In this document: positions 25,238-34,399 of the stretch, piece after piece
Layout: every line of letters starts with the position of its first letter
Position numbering within the stretch: position 1 is the first letter of the stretch
From: Oligoflexia bacterium
GTDB lineage: Bacteria > Bdellovibrionota > UBA1018 > CAIPTA01
Direction of reading: 5' to 3'
NCBI GenBank assembly: GCA_023954355.1
Contig: JAMLID010000012.1
Coordinates: forward strand, 1-64,000
Length of the DNA stretch: 64,000 bases
Translations under genes and position numbers: made by a program
The notes under the pieces: generated by a model
Told to the model about the DNA's origin: nothing
Seen by the model: only the letters and a program-made list of their open reading frames with translations
Databases searched by the model: none

Positions 25238-26515
25238 TCAAGGGAAGAGGCCGCGAAGAAGCATCGCCTTCTCTAATCTTAACATCGCTTTCGCCATAGC
25301 AGCTTTTCTCATATCGCATTTTAAGCGTACCGCAGTGTCGTGAACCTCATGAAATGCTTTTACAATTAATGAACGAAGCTTTTCATTGATTTCATCTTCG
25401 TGCCAGAAAAAGCTTTGTATATCTTGAACCCATTCAAAATAACTTACGGTTACACCACCGGCATTGGCTAAAACGTCAGGGACAACAAAAACTCCATTTT
25501 TTACTAAAATACTATGAGCTTCATGAGTGACGGGTCCGTTAGCGCCCTCACTAATTAATTTAGCACGAATTCTATCGGCATTTTTTTCATGAATCACATG
25601 TTCCATAGCGCAAGGTAAAAGAATCTCTACATCTAACTCTAACAGAGCTTCATTCGAAATCTTTTCTGCTTTTGTATACCCCTCAAGAGATCCATTTGTA
25701 GAAACCCACTGCATACAATCACGAATATCTAAACCATTTGCATTATAAATACCGCCAGAAACATCACTCACAGCGACTACGGTACATCCTAAGTCTGCAA
25801 TCTCTCTTGCAGCCACTGCCCCTACTTTACCGAAGCCATGAACCGCGACTTTTGTATTGCTGCTCATAGGTATTTTTAAAATTTTTGCAGCTTCCTCTGC
25901 ACAGTGAACCACGCCCCTACCAGTTGCATCTTCTCTACCTAGAGACCCACCAATATCAATGGGCTTTCCGGTAACTACGCCAGGGATAGCAAAACCTTTC
26001 AACTGAGAAAAAGTGTCCATCAGCCACGCCATTGTCTGCCCATCTGTTCCCACATCTGATGCAGGAATATCTCTATCGGGACCAATCACATTAGCGATTT
26101 CAATCGTATATCTACGAGTTAATGCTTGTTTCTCTGCACGTGACAGCAAATTAGGATTCACGCGAATCCCCCCTTTTGCACCACCTAGAGGCAAACCAAC
26201 AAGAGAGCACTTCATTGTCATCAGAGTGGCCAAAGCTGTAACTTCGGATAATGTTACATCTTGATGGTAACGAATACCTCCCTTACCTGGCCCAAGTGAC
26301 ATATTGTGCTGTACTCGATACCCTTCAAAAACATAGATTGACCCATCGTCCATACGAACTGGGACGCTAACAATCGTACTACGCTTTGGGCGTTTTAAAC
26401 GATCCGCTACGTTTGGATCAATCCCTGCCAACTTGCAACTCTCATCAATAAGTTGAACAACACTTTTAAATAACCCATCTGAATAGTAAACACTGTCTTG
26501 TATTGAACCCGGCAT
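25238..26515 (-). CDS. gdhA: Glutamate dehydrogenase (Glu/Leu/Phe/Val dehydrogenase family)
   Basis: The 425-residue oxidoreductase interconverts glutamate and 2-oxoglutarate plus ammonia. It has YRVQHNMSLGPGKGGIRYH, TMKCSLVGLPLGGAKGGIRVNP (catalytic Lys in PLGGAKGG), DIPASDVGTDGQTMAW (catalytic Asp), the NAD(P) site VHGFGKVGAVAAREI and LANAGGVTVSYFEWVQD. Length fits the hexameric NAD-type GDH. AAGGGGAG precedes the ATG. It may serve amino-acid catabolism, which would suit a predator that feeds on protein. The gene appears to end right at the repeat. Confidence 0.93.
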   Translation of the reverse strand: MPGSIQDSVYYSDGLFKSVVQLIDESCKLAGIDPNVADRLKRPKRSTIVSVPVRMDDGSIYVFEGYRVQHNMSLGPGKGGIRYHQDVTLSEVTALATLMTMKCSLVGLPLGGAKGGIRVNPNLLSRAEKQALTRRYTIEIANVIGPDRDIPASDVGTDGQTMAWLMDTFSQLKGFAIPGVVTGKPIDIGGSLGREDATGRGVVHCAEEAAKILKIPMSSNTKVAVHGFGKVGAVAAREIADLGCTVVAVSDVSGGIYNANGLDIRDCMQWVSTNGSLEGYTKAEKISNEALLELDVEILLPCAMEHVIHEKNADRIRAKLISEGANGPVTHEAHSILVKNGVFVVPDVLANAGGVTVSYFEWVQDIQSFFWHEDEINEKLRSLIVKAFHEVHDTAVRLKCDMRKAAMAKAMLRLEKAMLLRGLFP

Positions 26516-26532
26516 ATACTCCCCTTAAAGAA

Positions 26533-27471
26533 TCAACCCTCTTCGGATTGAAGAAATCTCTCTGCATCAAGCGCTGACATACAACCTGTTCCAGCGGCAG
26601 TTACAGCTTGTCTATATATGTGGTCTTGTAAGTCTCCACATGCATAAAATCCAGGAACTTTTGTTTTTGTTCCATCATGAGTAATGATGTAGCCTAGCTC
26701 ATCCATATCTACACTACCCTTAAATAAATCTGAGTTCGGCTTATGTCCGATAGCCACAAACATTCCTGTTACGTCTAATTTTGTGAATTCATTTGTTTTT
26801 AAGTTTTTAATTTTTAGACCAACCACTTCTCCGTCACCTAAAATTTCTTCCACTGCAGAATCCCAAACCATTTTTATTTTAGGATTATTTAAAACACGGT
26901 TCTGCATTGCTTTAGACGCTCTTAATTCATCTCTTCTGTGAATGAGATAAACTGTTTTCGCAAACTTTGTTAAAAAAGTTGCTTCTTCAGCTGCTGTATC
27001 TCCACCACCAATTACTGCGATGTCTTGATTACGAAAGAAAAATCCATCACAAGTTGCACAGGCAGAAACACCTTTACCAATCAGACTTTGCTCTTTTGGA
27101 ATCCCCAAATACTTTGCACTAGCACCAGTAGCGGCGATCAACGTTTTTGTTTCGAATGAAGTTCCATTATCTAAAGTGATTCGAAATGGTCTTTTTGTTA
27201 AATCTACTTTAGTTACTGTCGCTTGAATAAAACGCGTACCAAATCTTTCTGCTTGCTTAGTACAAGCATCCATTAACTCTGGACCCATTACTCCCTTTTC
27301 AAATCCCGGAAAATTTTCTACTTCGGTCGTAGTAGTTAACTGACCGCCTGGCTGACCGCCATGTATAAGTAGTGGCTTTAAATCAGCACGAGCAGCATAG
27401 ATGGCAGCTGTTAATCCAGCAGGACCAGACCCTAAAATAGTAACTGTCTCAAGGGATTCTGGCTTTATCAT
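26533..27471 (-). CDS. trxB: Thioredoxin reductase
   Basis: The 312-residue flavoprotein reduces thioredoxin with NADPH. It has ILGSGPAGLTAAIYAARA (FAD), GGQPGGQLTTTTEVENFPG, the redox-active CATC (C138 and C141), IGGGDTAAEEA (NADPH) and YACGDLQDHIYRQAVTAAGTG. The ATG at 27471 is used because the N terminus then matches the family. It is divergent from an RluA gene with palindromes in between. It could supply electrons, through thioredoxin, to the peroxiredoxin at the start of the window. Confidence 0.95.
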   Translation of the reverse strand: MIKPESLETVTILGSGPAGLTAAIYAARADLKPLLIHGGQPGGQLTTTTEVENFPGFEKGVMGPELMDACTKQAERFGTRFIQATVTKVDLTKRPFRITLDNGTSFETKTLIAATGASAKYLGIPKEQSLIGKGVSACATCDGFFFRNQDIAVIGGGDTAAEEATFLTKFAKTVYLIHRRDELRASKAMQNRVLNNPKIKMVWDSAVEEILGDGEVVGLKIKNLKTNEFTKLDVTGMFVAIGHKPNSDLFKGSVDMDELGYIITHDGTKTKVPGFYACGDLQDHIYRQAVTAAGTGCMSALDAERFLQSEEG

Positions 27472-27547
27472 GGAAGTACCTACTTTCTTTCGCAAATTAA
27501 GAGTCTGTCGCGATCTTAATTCCGATCTGCATCCGACTCAAGTCAAA

Positions 27548-27583
27548 GACAATATTGTCAAAACTATCGCGGCGCGATATAGG
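27548..27583. promoter_or_regulatory. Two palindromes and a promoter-like pair between trxB and the RluA gene
   Basis: A perfect 12-bp palindrome GACAATATTGTC (27548-27559) is followed by TATCGCGGCGCGATA (27566-27580, a 7-bp inverted repeat around one G). TTGTCA (27555-27560) and TATAGG (27578-27583) are 17 bases apart and fit a plus-strand promoter whose -10 ends six bases before the RluA ATG. The palindromes overlap the promoter and could be operators. Confidence 0.35.
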
Positions 27584-27589
27584 ATCTTT

Positions 27590-28489
27590 ATGCAAAAGCT
27601 ACAGCTTTTTTACAGAAAAAAAATCGAAGACTCTCGACTTGATAAAATTATTCCCAGTGAACACCCGGCAATTTCACGAAACACTGCAAGAAAACTTATT
27701 GAATCGGGCAGTGTATATGTAAACCGCAAGCGCTGTAGACAAAACGCAAAAATCCTTCAAGTTGGCGACCAAATTACCCTCCATTTTCCTGATGAGAGCC
27801 GACAAAATGAACAAGACTTTGTTTTCAAGCCAGAATTAATTTTATATGAAGACGAGTCGATCATTGTGGTGAACAAACCCCCTTTTCTCCCCACCCATGA
27901 CACAATTGACTCTAGTCGTAATAATCTTGCCAGAAGCCTAAAAGTTTATTTGGAAAAACAAAAACCAAATCCCTATTTAGGAATCCACCACCGCTTAGAC
28001 CGAGAAACCAGTGGAGCAATATTGTTTACGAAAAAAACCGAAGCAAATGCGGCAATTGCACAAGCTTTTCAAGATAGAACCGTAAAGAAAACATACTTGG
28101 CAATTGTTGAAGGCTTATTTGAAAAAGAAGTCACGATAGAAAACCATATCGGGCCGAGCAAAAAAAACAAACGAATTCAAGCAAGTGTGTTTAGAGGTGG
28201 CAAATATGCAAAAACAACTCTCACCCCTCTACAACAAAATCGTAAAACAAAGCCCTATACTAGTCTGGTAGTTGCTAAGCCCGAAACAGGGCGAATGCAC
28301 CAAATCCGCGTTCACTTATCTGAGGCAAATTATCCAATCCTAGGTGATCCACTATATGGCCGCCAAAGAGAACGCACGAATTCACGATTAATGCTTCACG
28401 CTTGGAAACTAGAAATCCTTGGGAAAACATTTATTGCCAACCCTCCTGAAGACTTTCTTGCTCTTGATTTCGAGCCCCCAAAGAGTTAG
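27590..28489 (+). CDS. RluA-family pseudouridine synthase
   Basis: The 299-residue protein has an N-terminal S4 RNA-binding domain (SRLDKIIPSEHPAISRNTARKLIESGSVYVN in pieces, about 18-50) and an RluA catalytic domain with HHRLDRETSGAILF (catalytic Asp), plus VAKPETGRMHQIRVHL. It modifies uridines in rRNA or tRNA; which site is unknown. An upstream open frame overlapping trxB exists, but the ATG at 27590 with AGGA just upstream is far more likely. TATAGG six bases upstream could be a -10 of a leaderless mRNA. Confidence 0.92.
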   Translation: MQKLQLFYRKKIEDSRLDKIIPSEHPAISRNTARKLIESGSVYVNRKRCRQNAKILQVGDQITLHFPDESRQNEQDFVFKPELILYEDESIIVVNKPPFLPTHDTIDSSRNNLARSLKVYLEKQKPNPYLGIHHRLDRETSGAILFTKKTEANAAIAQAFQDRTVKKTYLAIVEGLFEKEVTIENHIGPSKKNKRIQASVFRGGKYAKTTLTPLQQNRKTKPYTSLVVAKPETGRMHQIRVHLSEANYPILGDPLYGRQRERTNSRLMLHAWKLEILGKTFIANPPEDFLALDFEPPKS

Positions 28490-28506
28490 TTTCTTCTCAC
28501 TTCAAC

Positions 28507-30300
28507 ATGAGCCAATCTTCATCTACATCTAGTTCTTGGTGGGACAATACCGCCGTATTTCGTCGCTATCTTTGGAAGTATAGGCGATTTTATCTTATTG
28601 GGCTCGTATCTCTCATTATCGTTGATGTTTTAGAGATTTTTCCTCCCTTAATTTTAAAAGCCCTTGTTGATGGCTTATCACTAAACAATGAAAAGAATTT
28701 TGCGACCTTAGTACTAGAATGTTCAGCTATGTACGTACTGGTAGCTCTGGGCCAAGGAGCTATGCGATTTGCATGGAGAAGATTTATCATTCGTACTTCC
28801 ATGTTCGCCTCTCATGACATGAGAATTGAATTATTTGACCATTTGCTTACTCTCTCTCCAGGTTATTTTAAAAAGAAAAAGATTGGTGATCTTGTAAGCC
28901 TAGCCACTAATGATATTGAAGCCGTGAGATTTTCTCTAGGGCCGGGTACACTGATTTTTTTCGATGCACTTTTATATTTTATTACTATTCCACCGATAAT
29001 GTTCTGGATTTCGCCAAAGCTAACTGTCCTATCTCTAATTCCCTTATTACTAACTCCGTTTTTTGTTCGTAAGATGGAAAAAATCATCCAAGAAAAATTT
29101 TCAGCTGTGCAAAACTCTTTTGCGCAACTTGCAGCACAATGCCAAGAATCACTCAGTGGTGTTCGTTTGATCAAAGCGGGTGCAATAGAGTCTCAAAAAG
29201 AAAATGAATTTATTCATTATGGAGAAGACTATTTAGATAAAAATATAGCTGCTGTAAAATCACAGGCCCAACTCAGCATGGGACTAGACTCTTTCTTATC
29301 TGTTGCTACTACAATCTTATTTTTAATCGGTGGAGCCGCCGTTCTTCAAGATTCTATTTCAGTAGGAGTCTTTGTAGCCTTTCAACGTTATATACAAAAA
29401 ATGACCTGGCCGATGGAAGCCTTCGGTATGGCTTTAAATATTTTTCAACGTGCCTTTGCTGCGCAAAAACGAGTAGATGCTGCTGCTCATACTTTACCGG
29501 CAATAGTGGACGGGACATCAAGAATAATCATCTCTCCTCAACCAAGTATTTCTGTAAAAAACCTAAGTTTTTCCTATGATGGAGGCAAAACCTATTCTTT
29601 AAAAAATATTAGTTTCTCGATCCAACCAGGAGAAAAAATAGGTATAGCTGGTGGCATAGGTAGCGGAAAGTCTACGCTATTATCGTGTTTAGCACGGCTA
29701 GAAAGTGTGAGTCCAGATAGCATATACTTTGACAATACTGATGTAACATCAGTAGCTATTTCTGAAATTAGAAGTAGAGTCTCTTATGTGCCTCAAGAAT
29801 CGTTTTTATTCTCTCGCACCCTTTATGAAAATATTCTTTACGGAAGAAACTCGCAGCACTCACAAAGCCAAGAACATGAAGCAGTAAACTATGCTGAAAT
29901 CGCCGCCATCAATAAAGAAATAAGTAAATTTCCTAATGGCTATAAATCTGTCTTAGGTGAGCGTGGTCTCAATATTTCAGGTGGCCAAAGACAAAGAATT
30001 TCAATTGCCAGAGCATTAGCAAGAGAGAAAAAAATCCTTTTATTGGACGACTGTTTGTCTGCGATTGACTCTGTTACAGAAGAAGCTCTCGTAAAAAATC
30101 TTTTAGATTTTGGAAAAGAACTAACACTTATTGTTTCTACACACAGGATCTCTACATTCAAACACTTTGATAAGGTACTGGTACTAAAAAACGGTTCTGT
30201 AATTGATTTCGGTAAGCCAGCCGAACTTTTACACTCAAATAGCGAGCTAATTCGCTTACAAAAGAAACAAGCCGTTGAAGAGTTGGGATTATTACAATGA
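28507..30300 (+). CDS. ABC exporter half-transporter, degenerate-site subunit
   Basis: The 597-residue type IV ABC exporter half has six transmembrane helices (about 20-320) and a C-terminal ATPase domain. Walker A is GGIGSGKST (about 381), the signature is a normal ISGGQRQRISIARAL, and Walker B is ILLLDDC (about 510), where the catalytic Glu is replaced by Asp. It overlaps the next gene by four bases (ATGA). Together they form a heterodimer, such as BmrCD or LmrCD, with one degenerate ATP site to which this subunit gives the Walker motifs. Substrate unknown (drug or lipid). Confidence 0.92.
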   Translation: MSQSSSTSSSWWDNTAVFRRYLWKYRRFYLIGLVSLIIVDVLEIFPPLILKALVDGLSLNNEKNFATLVLECSAMYVLVALGQGAMRFAWRRFIIRTSMFASHDMRIELFDHLLTLSPGYFKKKKIGDLVSLATNDIEAVRFSLGPGTLIFFDALLYFITIPPIMFWISPKLTVLSLIPLLLTPFFVRKMEKIIQEKFSAVQNSFAQLAAQCQESLSGVRLIKAGAIESQKENEFIHYGEDYLDKNIAAVKSQAQLSMGLDSFLSVATTILFLIGGAAVLQDSISVGVFVAFQRYIQKMTWPMEAFGMALNIFQRAFAAQKRVDAAAHTLPAIVDGTSRIIISPQPSISVKNLSFSYDGGKTYSLKNISFSIQPGEKIGIAGGIGSGKSTLLSCLARLESVSPDSIYFDNTDVTSVAISEIRSRVSYVPQESFLFSRTLYENILYGRNSQHSQSQEHEAVNYAEIAAINKEISKFPNGYKSVLGERGLNISGGQRQRISIARALAREKKILLLDDCLSAIDSVTEEALVKNLLDFGKELTLIVSTHRISTFKHFDKVLVLKNGSVIDFGKPAELLHSNSELIRLQKKQAVEELGLLQ

Positions 30301-32102
30301 AGCAAAAGCAAAAAGATCTCGACGAAATTAGTGGCAAACAACTAGATGACAAGGTTTTTTATCGCCTTATTCCTTTCTTAAAACCCTACCGATGGCAGTT
30401 TAGTGTTGCTATTGTGATGATTTTTCTATCTGCCTCTGTCTCAATATATACTCCTAAGCTTTTAGGGCAAATTATCGATGATGCTCTTTTACAAAAAAAC
30501 CAATCTTTACTAGTAAAGTTAGTAATTCTCTTTGGCACATTAGAGATTGTTCGATTGCTCTGTTTATTTACTCAATCCATAATTTTACAGAAAATTGGGC
30601 AATACGTAATGCAGAACATTCGTAAAAAGCTCTATGCAAAATTAATTCGAATGCCTGTAAGTTTTTTTGATAAGAGCCCAATTGGGAAACTAGTCACGCG
30701 TATTACTAACGACACTGTTAATCTTAGTGAATTATTCAGCTCTGGATTCGTAGTGCTTTTGAGCGACTTTTTAATTATTTTCGGTGTGATTGGCATTCTT
30801 ATTTATATACATCCAAAGCTTGGTTTAATTACCATATCTATTTTTCCACTTATGATTTTAACCATGGTGGTTTTTTCGAATCGTTTACGTATAGCCTTTA
30901 GAAATACTAGAGAGGTTCTAGCAAAACTTAATGCTTTTTTTGCTGAACGCGCAAGCGGCATGAACATCATTCAAATGATGGAGAAAGAACAATACGAATC
31001 TAAACAATACCAAGCACTTTCTTTAGACTATAGAATTAAGCAATTTCGAGGCGTTCATTTATACGCTCTCTTTCAGCCCATTATTACTATACTTAGCGCA
31101 TGCTCGGTTGCTTTAGTCATATTATTTGGCCCAAACTTCATGCGTAATGGAGAAATTCCACTGGGCACCCTAGTTGCCTATTTAGCATACGTACAAGTTC
31201 TATATCAGCCGGTGCGAAACATTACCGATCGATTTAATATTTTTCTAGCTGCTATGGCCAGTGCTGAGAGAATTTTCACTCTTCTTGATATGAAAGAAGA
31301 AGAAGATACCCCTCAAAAGACAAATACAGAATCTGGAAAGACTTCTAACGACCTTACTTTTAAAAACGTTACTTTTACTTATCCTTCAATAGGTTCAGTT
31401 GCTAATGAACCAGCACTTAAAAACCTAAACCTACATATACATGAGGGCTCCACTGTTGCCATCGTAGGGCATACTGGTGCAGGAAAAACGACAATCACTT
31501 CTTTGCTTTTAAGATTTTACTCCCCAGAAGAAGGAGAAATTTTTATCGGCGATAAAAATATTCAAACATTGGGCAAGAAAGAGCTTCGCTCTCAGATTGG
31601 GTACCTACAACAAGAAGTCTTCTTTTTTAGTGGCACCGTAAGAGACAACCTAACTATTTTTAATAAAAGTGCCTCTGAAGCAACTATATTGCGGGCCTGC
31701 AAAGATTCAGGCTTCTCTGAAGTTTTAGAAAAAATGAAACTAGGTTTAGACTCTCTCTTAGACGAAAGAGCAACAAATTTAAGTTTGGGAGAACGACAGT
31801 TATTAGCTTTTACAAGGGTATTTATACAGGCTCCAAAAATTCTCATTCTTGATGAAGCTACAGCAAGCATAGATCATCATACGGAAGAAAAAATTCAACA
31901 TTCTTTAAAAACTCTCCTAAAGGGTAAAACCACTTTAGTGATTGCCCACAGATTAGAAACCGTAAAACATGCAGATAAAATTCTTGTTATGGAAAAAGGC
32001 CAAATTATTGAAAATGGCAACCACCAAGAACTGATGTCAAAAAATGGCAAGTATGCTCATTTTGTAAATTTACAAAACTCTCTTCAGTCATTAGAGGTTT
32101 GA
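30297..32102 (+). CDS. ABC exporter half-transporter, canonical-glutamate subunit
   Basis: The 601-residue partner of the preceding half has six transmembrane helices and an ATPase with Walker A VGHTGAGKTTITSLL (about 388), an odd signature LSLGERQLLAF (about 495) instead of LSGGQ, and Walker B ILILDEATASID with the catalytic Glu. This is the mirror image of its partner: the two sites are one consensus (this Walker B with the partner's signature) and one degenerate. The last 19 bases overlap the convergent epmA 3' end. Confidence 0.92.
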   Translation: MKQKQKDLDEISGKQLDDKVFYRLIPFLKPYRWQFSVAIVMIFLSASVSIYTPKLLGQIIDDALLQKNQSLLVKLVILFGTLEIVRLLCLFTQSIILQKIGQYVMQNIRKKLYAKLIRMPVSFFDKSPIGKLVTRITNDTVNLSELFSSGFVVLLSDFLIIFGVIGILIYIHPKLGLITISIFPLMILTMVVFSNRLRIAFRNTREVLAKLNAFFAERASGMNIIQMMEKEQYESKQYQALSLDYRIKQFRGVHLYALFQPIITILSACSVALVILFGPNFMRNGEIPLGTLVAYLAYVQVLYQPVRNITDRFNIFLAAMASAERIFTLLDMKEEEDTPQKTNTESGKTSNDLTFKNVTFTYPSIGSVANEPALKNLNLHIHEGSTVAIVGHTGAGKTTITSLLLRFYSPEEGEIFIGDKNIQTLGKKELRSQIGYLQQEVFFFSGTVRDNLTIFNKSASEATILRACKDSGFSEVLEKMKLGLDSLLDERATNLSLGERQLLAFTRVFIQAPKILILDEATASIDHHTEEKIQHSLKTLLKGKTTLVIAHRLETVKHADKILVMEKGQIIENGNHQELMSKNGKYAHFVNLQNSLQSLEV

Positions 32103-33145
32103 ACCGGTAGCCATTGAACATCGTCCACTGACTTTGCATGAGTAGCTAAAACAGCTAAGCGGTCAAAACCAAGAGCAATGCCAGAAGATTCAGGAAAACC
32201 GAAATCTAAGGCCGCCATAAAGTCTTCGTCTATGGGATAGGTTTTTCCATAGATTTTTTGCTTCAATTTCATATCTTCATTAAATCTTCTTCTTTGTTCA
32301 ATTGGATCTGCTAATTCACCAAAGGCATTCGCCAATTCAAGCCCACATATATAGAGCTCAAATCTTTCTGCTATTCTTGGATCCTTAGGAGAAACCCTTG
32401 ATAATGCGGCCATATGAACTGGGTATCCATATAGGAAGCTTGCTTTACCTACGCCCAGGTAGGGCTCTATTTTCTCAAAAAAAATGCGAAAGAATATGTC
32501 ATCCCAACTATCTGAAGCATCAAAATGAACAGAAAGCTCTTTAGCTTTTTCTGCCAAAGGCCGCATAGAGGGCTTCCATTGATCATCTATGGTATCAAAG
32601 AGAGAAATCCCACAATAATGTAAAAACGCCTGCTCAACGCTAATTCGCTCACCTTTATCAAAAGGATTACACGTCTTTTGATTCCACAAAAACGACCCTT
32701 CCTTAGTTGCCACATTCGCTACCTGTTTCAGTACTTCTTCACAATCATCCATAAGAGATTCGTATCCCTCACCAACACGGTACCACTCGAGCATGGTAAA
32801 CTCTGGATGATGTGTATTCGAATACTCACGATTTCGATAGACCTTGGCGAATTGAAAAATCTTCTCCATACCCGCTACGAGGAGTTTTTTCATCGCAAAT
32901 TCTGGCGATGTATGAAGATAAAGATCTTGTAAAACGCTACCGTCTAAATTTTCAATTTTCGTAGAAAATGCGTGAAGATGAGGCTCTAGACCTGGCGATA
33001 TCTGCAGCGATGGCGTGTCTACTTCATCAAATCCCTCAGCCCTAAAGTAATCCTTTACTTTAAGTTTTATCCGCTCCCGTGTTCGCAATATGGGTAGCTT
33101 CTTTTGAAAATTTTCTTTATTCCACGATCTTTTCTGGTAATTCAT
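32084..33145 (-). CDS. epmA: EF-P--(R)-beta-lysine ligase EpmA (GenX/PoxA family)
   Basis: The 353-residue class II aaRS-like protein lacks the tRNA-binding domain of LysRS. It has ILRTRERIKLKVKDYFRAEGFDEVDTPSLQISPG, LYLHTSPEFAMKKLLVAGMEKIFQFAKVYRNREYS (in pieces), HHPEFTMLEWYRVG and a final GIALGFDRLAVLATHAKS. EpmA adds beta-lysine to elongation factor P. The family is usually about 325 residues; an N-terminal extension of some 20 residues is seen here. Neither efp nor epmB is in the window. It is convergent to and overlaps the ABC exporter gene. Confidence 0.9.
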   Translation of the reverse strand: MNYQKRSWNKENFQKKLPILRTRERIKLKVKDYFRAEGFDEVDTPSLQISPGLEPHLHAFSTKIENLDGSVLQDLYLHTSPEFAMKKLLVAGMEKIFQFAKVYRNREYSNTHHPEFTMLEWYRVGEGYESLMDDCEEVLKQVANVATKEGSFLWNQKTCNPFDKGERISVEQAFLHYCGISLFDTIDDQWKPSMRPLAEKAKELSVHFDASDSWDDIFFRIFFEKIEPYLGVGKASFLYGYPVHMAALSRVSPKDPRIAERFELYICGLELANAFGELADPIEQRRRFNEDMKLKQKIYGKTYPIDEDFMAALDFGFPESSGIALGFDRLAVLATHAKSVDDVQWLPVQTSND

Positions 33146-33175
33146 AACACAATGCCCTATAAGTTGTTTATCCCA

Positions 33176-33205
33176 TTGCTAATGAAGTTTTTGAAGAGGT
33201 ATAAT
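33176..33205 (+). promoter_or_regulatory. Promoter of the small secreted protein gene
   Basis: A perfect TATAAT (33200-33205) is preceded at 18 bases by TTGCTA (33176-33181). The transcript would have a leader of about 30 bases with AAGGAGG before the ATG at 33242. Confidence 0.45.
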
Positions 33206-33241
33206 AATTTTTATGACCTGCGCTTTAAGGAGGCGTTTCTC

Positions 33242-33481
33242 ATGGTTTCTGTATTTCTAGTATTTTTGAGCTTAATGAACCCAAATGTATCTTTAGCGGG
33301 TGAATCAAAGTTAGCCTCTGAATCTATAGAAAAAGGAAGAGCCTATCCTTATGCGAAGAGAGTCGCTAAAAGAGAAAAAAACCAACCATCAAGAGCTCTT
33401 TGGCTATCTAAGTACATGATAAATAAGAGAAAAAATATTGCAGTACAGATTGAGCCAGAATCTAAGCCCAACAAAAAATAA
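33242..33481 (+). CDS. Small basic secreted protein, unknown
   Basis: The 79-residue protein begins with a signal peptide (MVSVFLVFLSLMNPNVSLAG, cleavage likely after SLA/G) and has a mature part of about 60 residues rich in Lys and Arg (YPYAKRVAKREKNQPSRALWL, then MINKRKN). The ATG is fixed by AAGGAGG eight bases upstream and by the TATAAT promoter; longer in-frame starts would overlap epmA. There are no cysteines or known motifs. The high positive charge might suit nucleic-acid, lipopolysaccharide or membrane binding. The next gene also encodes an exported protein. Confidence 0.65.
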   Translation: MVSVFLVFLSLMNPNVSLAGESKLASESIEKGRAYPYAKRVAKREKNQPSRALWLSKYMINKRKNIAVQIEPESKPNKK

Positions 33482-33529
33482 TCATATTAAAATTCTCAAC
33501 TATTAAAGATTCTCTACCGAATAGAAGGT

Positions 33530-34399
33530 ATGAGGCTCTTATTCATAGCTTTATTCTCAGCACTAGTCTTTCCTATAGCGGCATTAAGCTCTACGAATAC
33601 CTACAAAGACTTTTTTGCCAAGAACCAGCCTATTTTTCACAAAAAGAAGCAAACAAAACAAGATTTTGAAACCTTAGCGGAGAAAATTCGAGAAGAAAAG
33701 TACCAGAATGATCCGTTATTTTGGACAGAATTAAATCTAAATTGGGGTGAGAATGCCCAAAGAGAACTTCTACCCTTAACTCTACCCACCTTATCAGGGG
33801 CTAGCGAGCTTATGAGCGATGCCACAAAGGCTACAGAAATTGTATGGATCGTAGATCCGTGGGAAAAAATACTCAGACCAAATTCGAATAAAAAAGACCC
33901 TCTTGAAGAATGGCAAAAAGCTTTTCCTGGTGAACTCATATTTTTAACTCCATTTGCTAAACTTGAAGATCGAGCAAGTCACTTAAATTCACTTTTAGAA
34001 AAAAGATCAAATCAAACAAAGATCATTATAAGCTCTGGATTGAGTAGCCTAACGGTAAAAAAAGCATTAGACGATTACCCTTCTTTAACTCGCTCAGGAC
34101 TGATTACGTGGATAAATATTGATGCAGATAAATCTGCTCTAGTAAAAAATAAATCTAGATCATTGGCTTCTCTCAAAGAATCAACCAGAGAAAATCGAAA
34201 TATAAAAGAATTCGAAGAAAACCTGCAAAGTTCTGTAGAAAAAATCGATTTTGACTCTAAGTTGAATGTAAAAATTATTAATTTATTTTCGATTGAGCGG
34301 CTAAAAAATCTTCCAATTAATCCTCTATTTTTCTCTGGCGACTCATGGATATACCAGCAAAAAAACTTGGATCCCTTTTGGCTTTCGTTTAAAAACTAA
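33530..34399 (+). CDS. Unknown secreted protein
   Basis: The 289-residue protein has a signal peptide (about 1-19, ending PIAALSS). The mature part is Lys-rich near its start (FFAKNQPIFHKKKQTKQ) and then alpha/beta with strands EIVWIVDPWEKIL, GELIFLTPFA, TKIIISSGLSSLTVKKALDDYP and SGLITWINID, in the manner of an alpha/beta-hydrolase-like or Rossmann-like fold. SSGLSS could be a nucleophile-elbow remnant, but no catalytic set is clear. The gene lies 48 bases after the small secreted protein. Its last 11 bases overlap the convergent murU gene. Confidence 0.65.
   Translation: MRLLFIALFSALVFPIAALSSTNTYKDFFAKNQPIFHKKKQTKQDFETLAEKIREEKYQNDPLFWTELNLNWGENAQRELLPLTLPTLSGASELMSDATKATEIVWIVDPWEKILRPNSNKKDPLEEWQKAFPGELIFLTPFAKLEDRASHLNSLLEKRSNQTKIIISSGLSSLTVKKALDDYPSLTRSGLITWINIDADKSALVKNKSRSLASLKESTRENRNIKEFEENLQSSVEKIDFDSKLNVKIINLFSIERLKNLPINPLFFSGDSWIYQQKNLDPFWLSFKN

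Noticed and set aside
32084-33145. A truncated lysyl-tRNA synthetase.
   Set aside because: The length and complete catalytic core without the anticodon domain are normal for EpmA.
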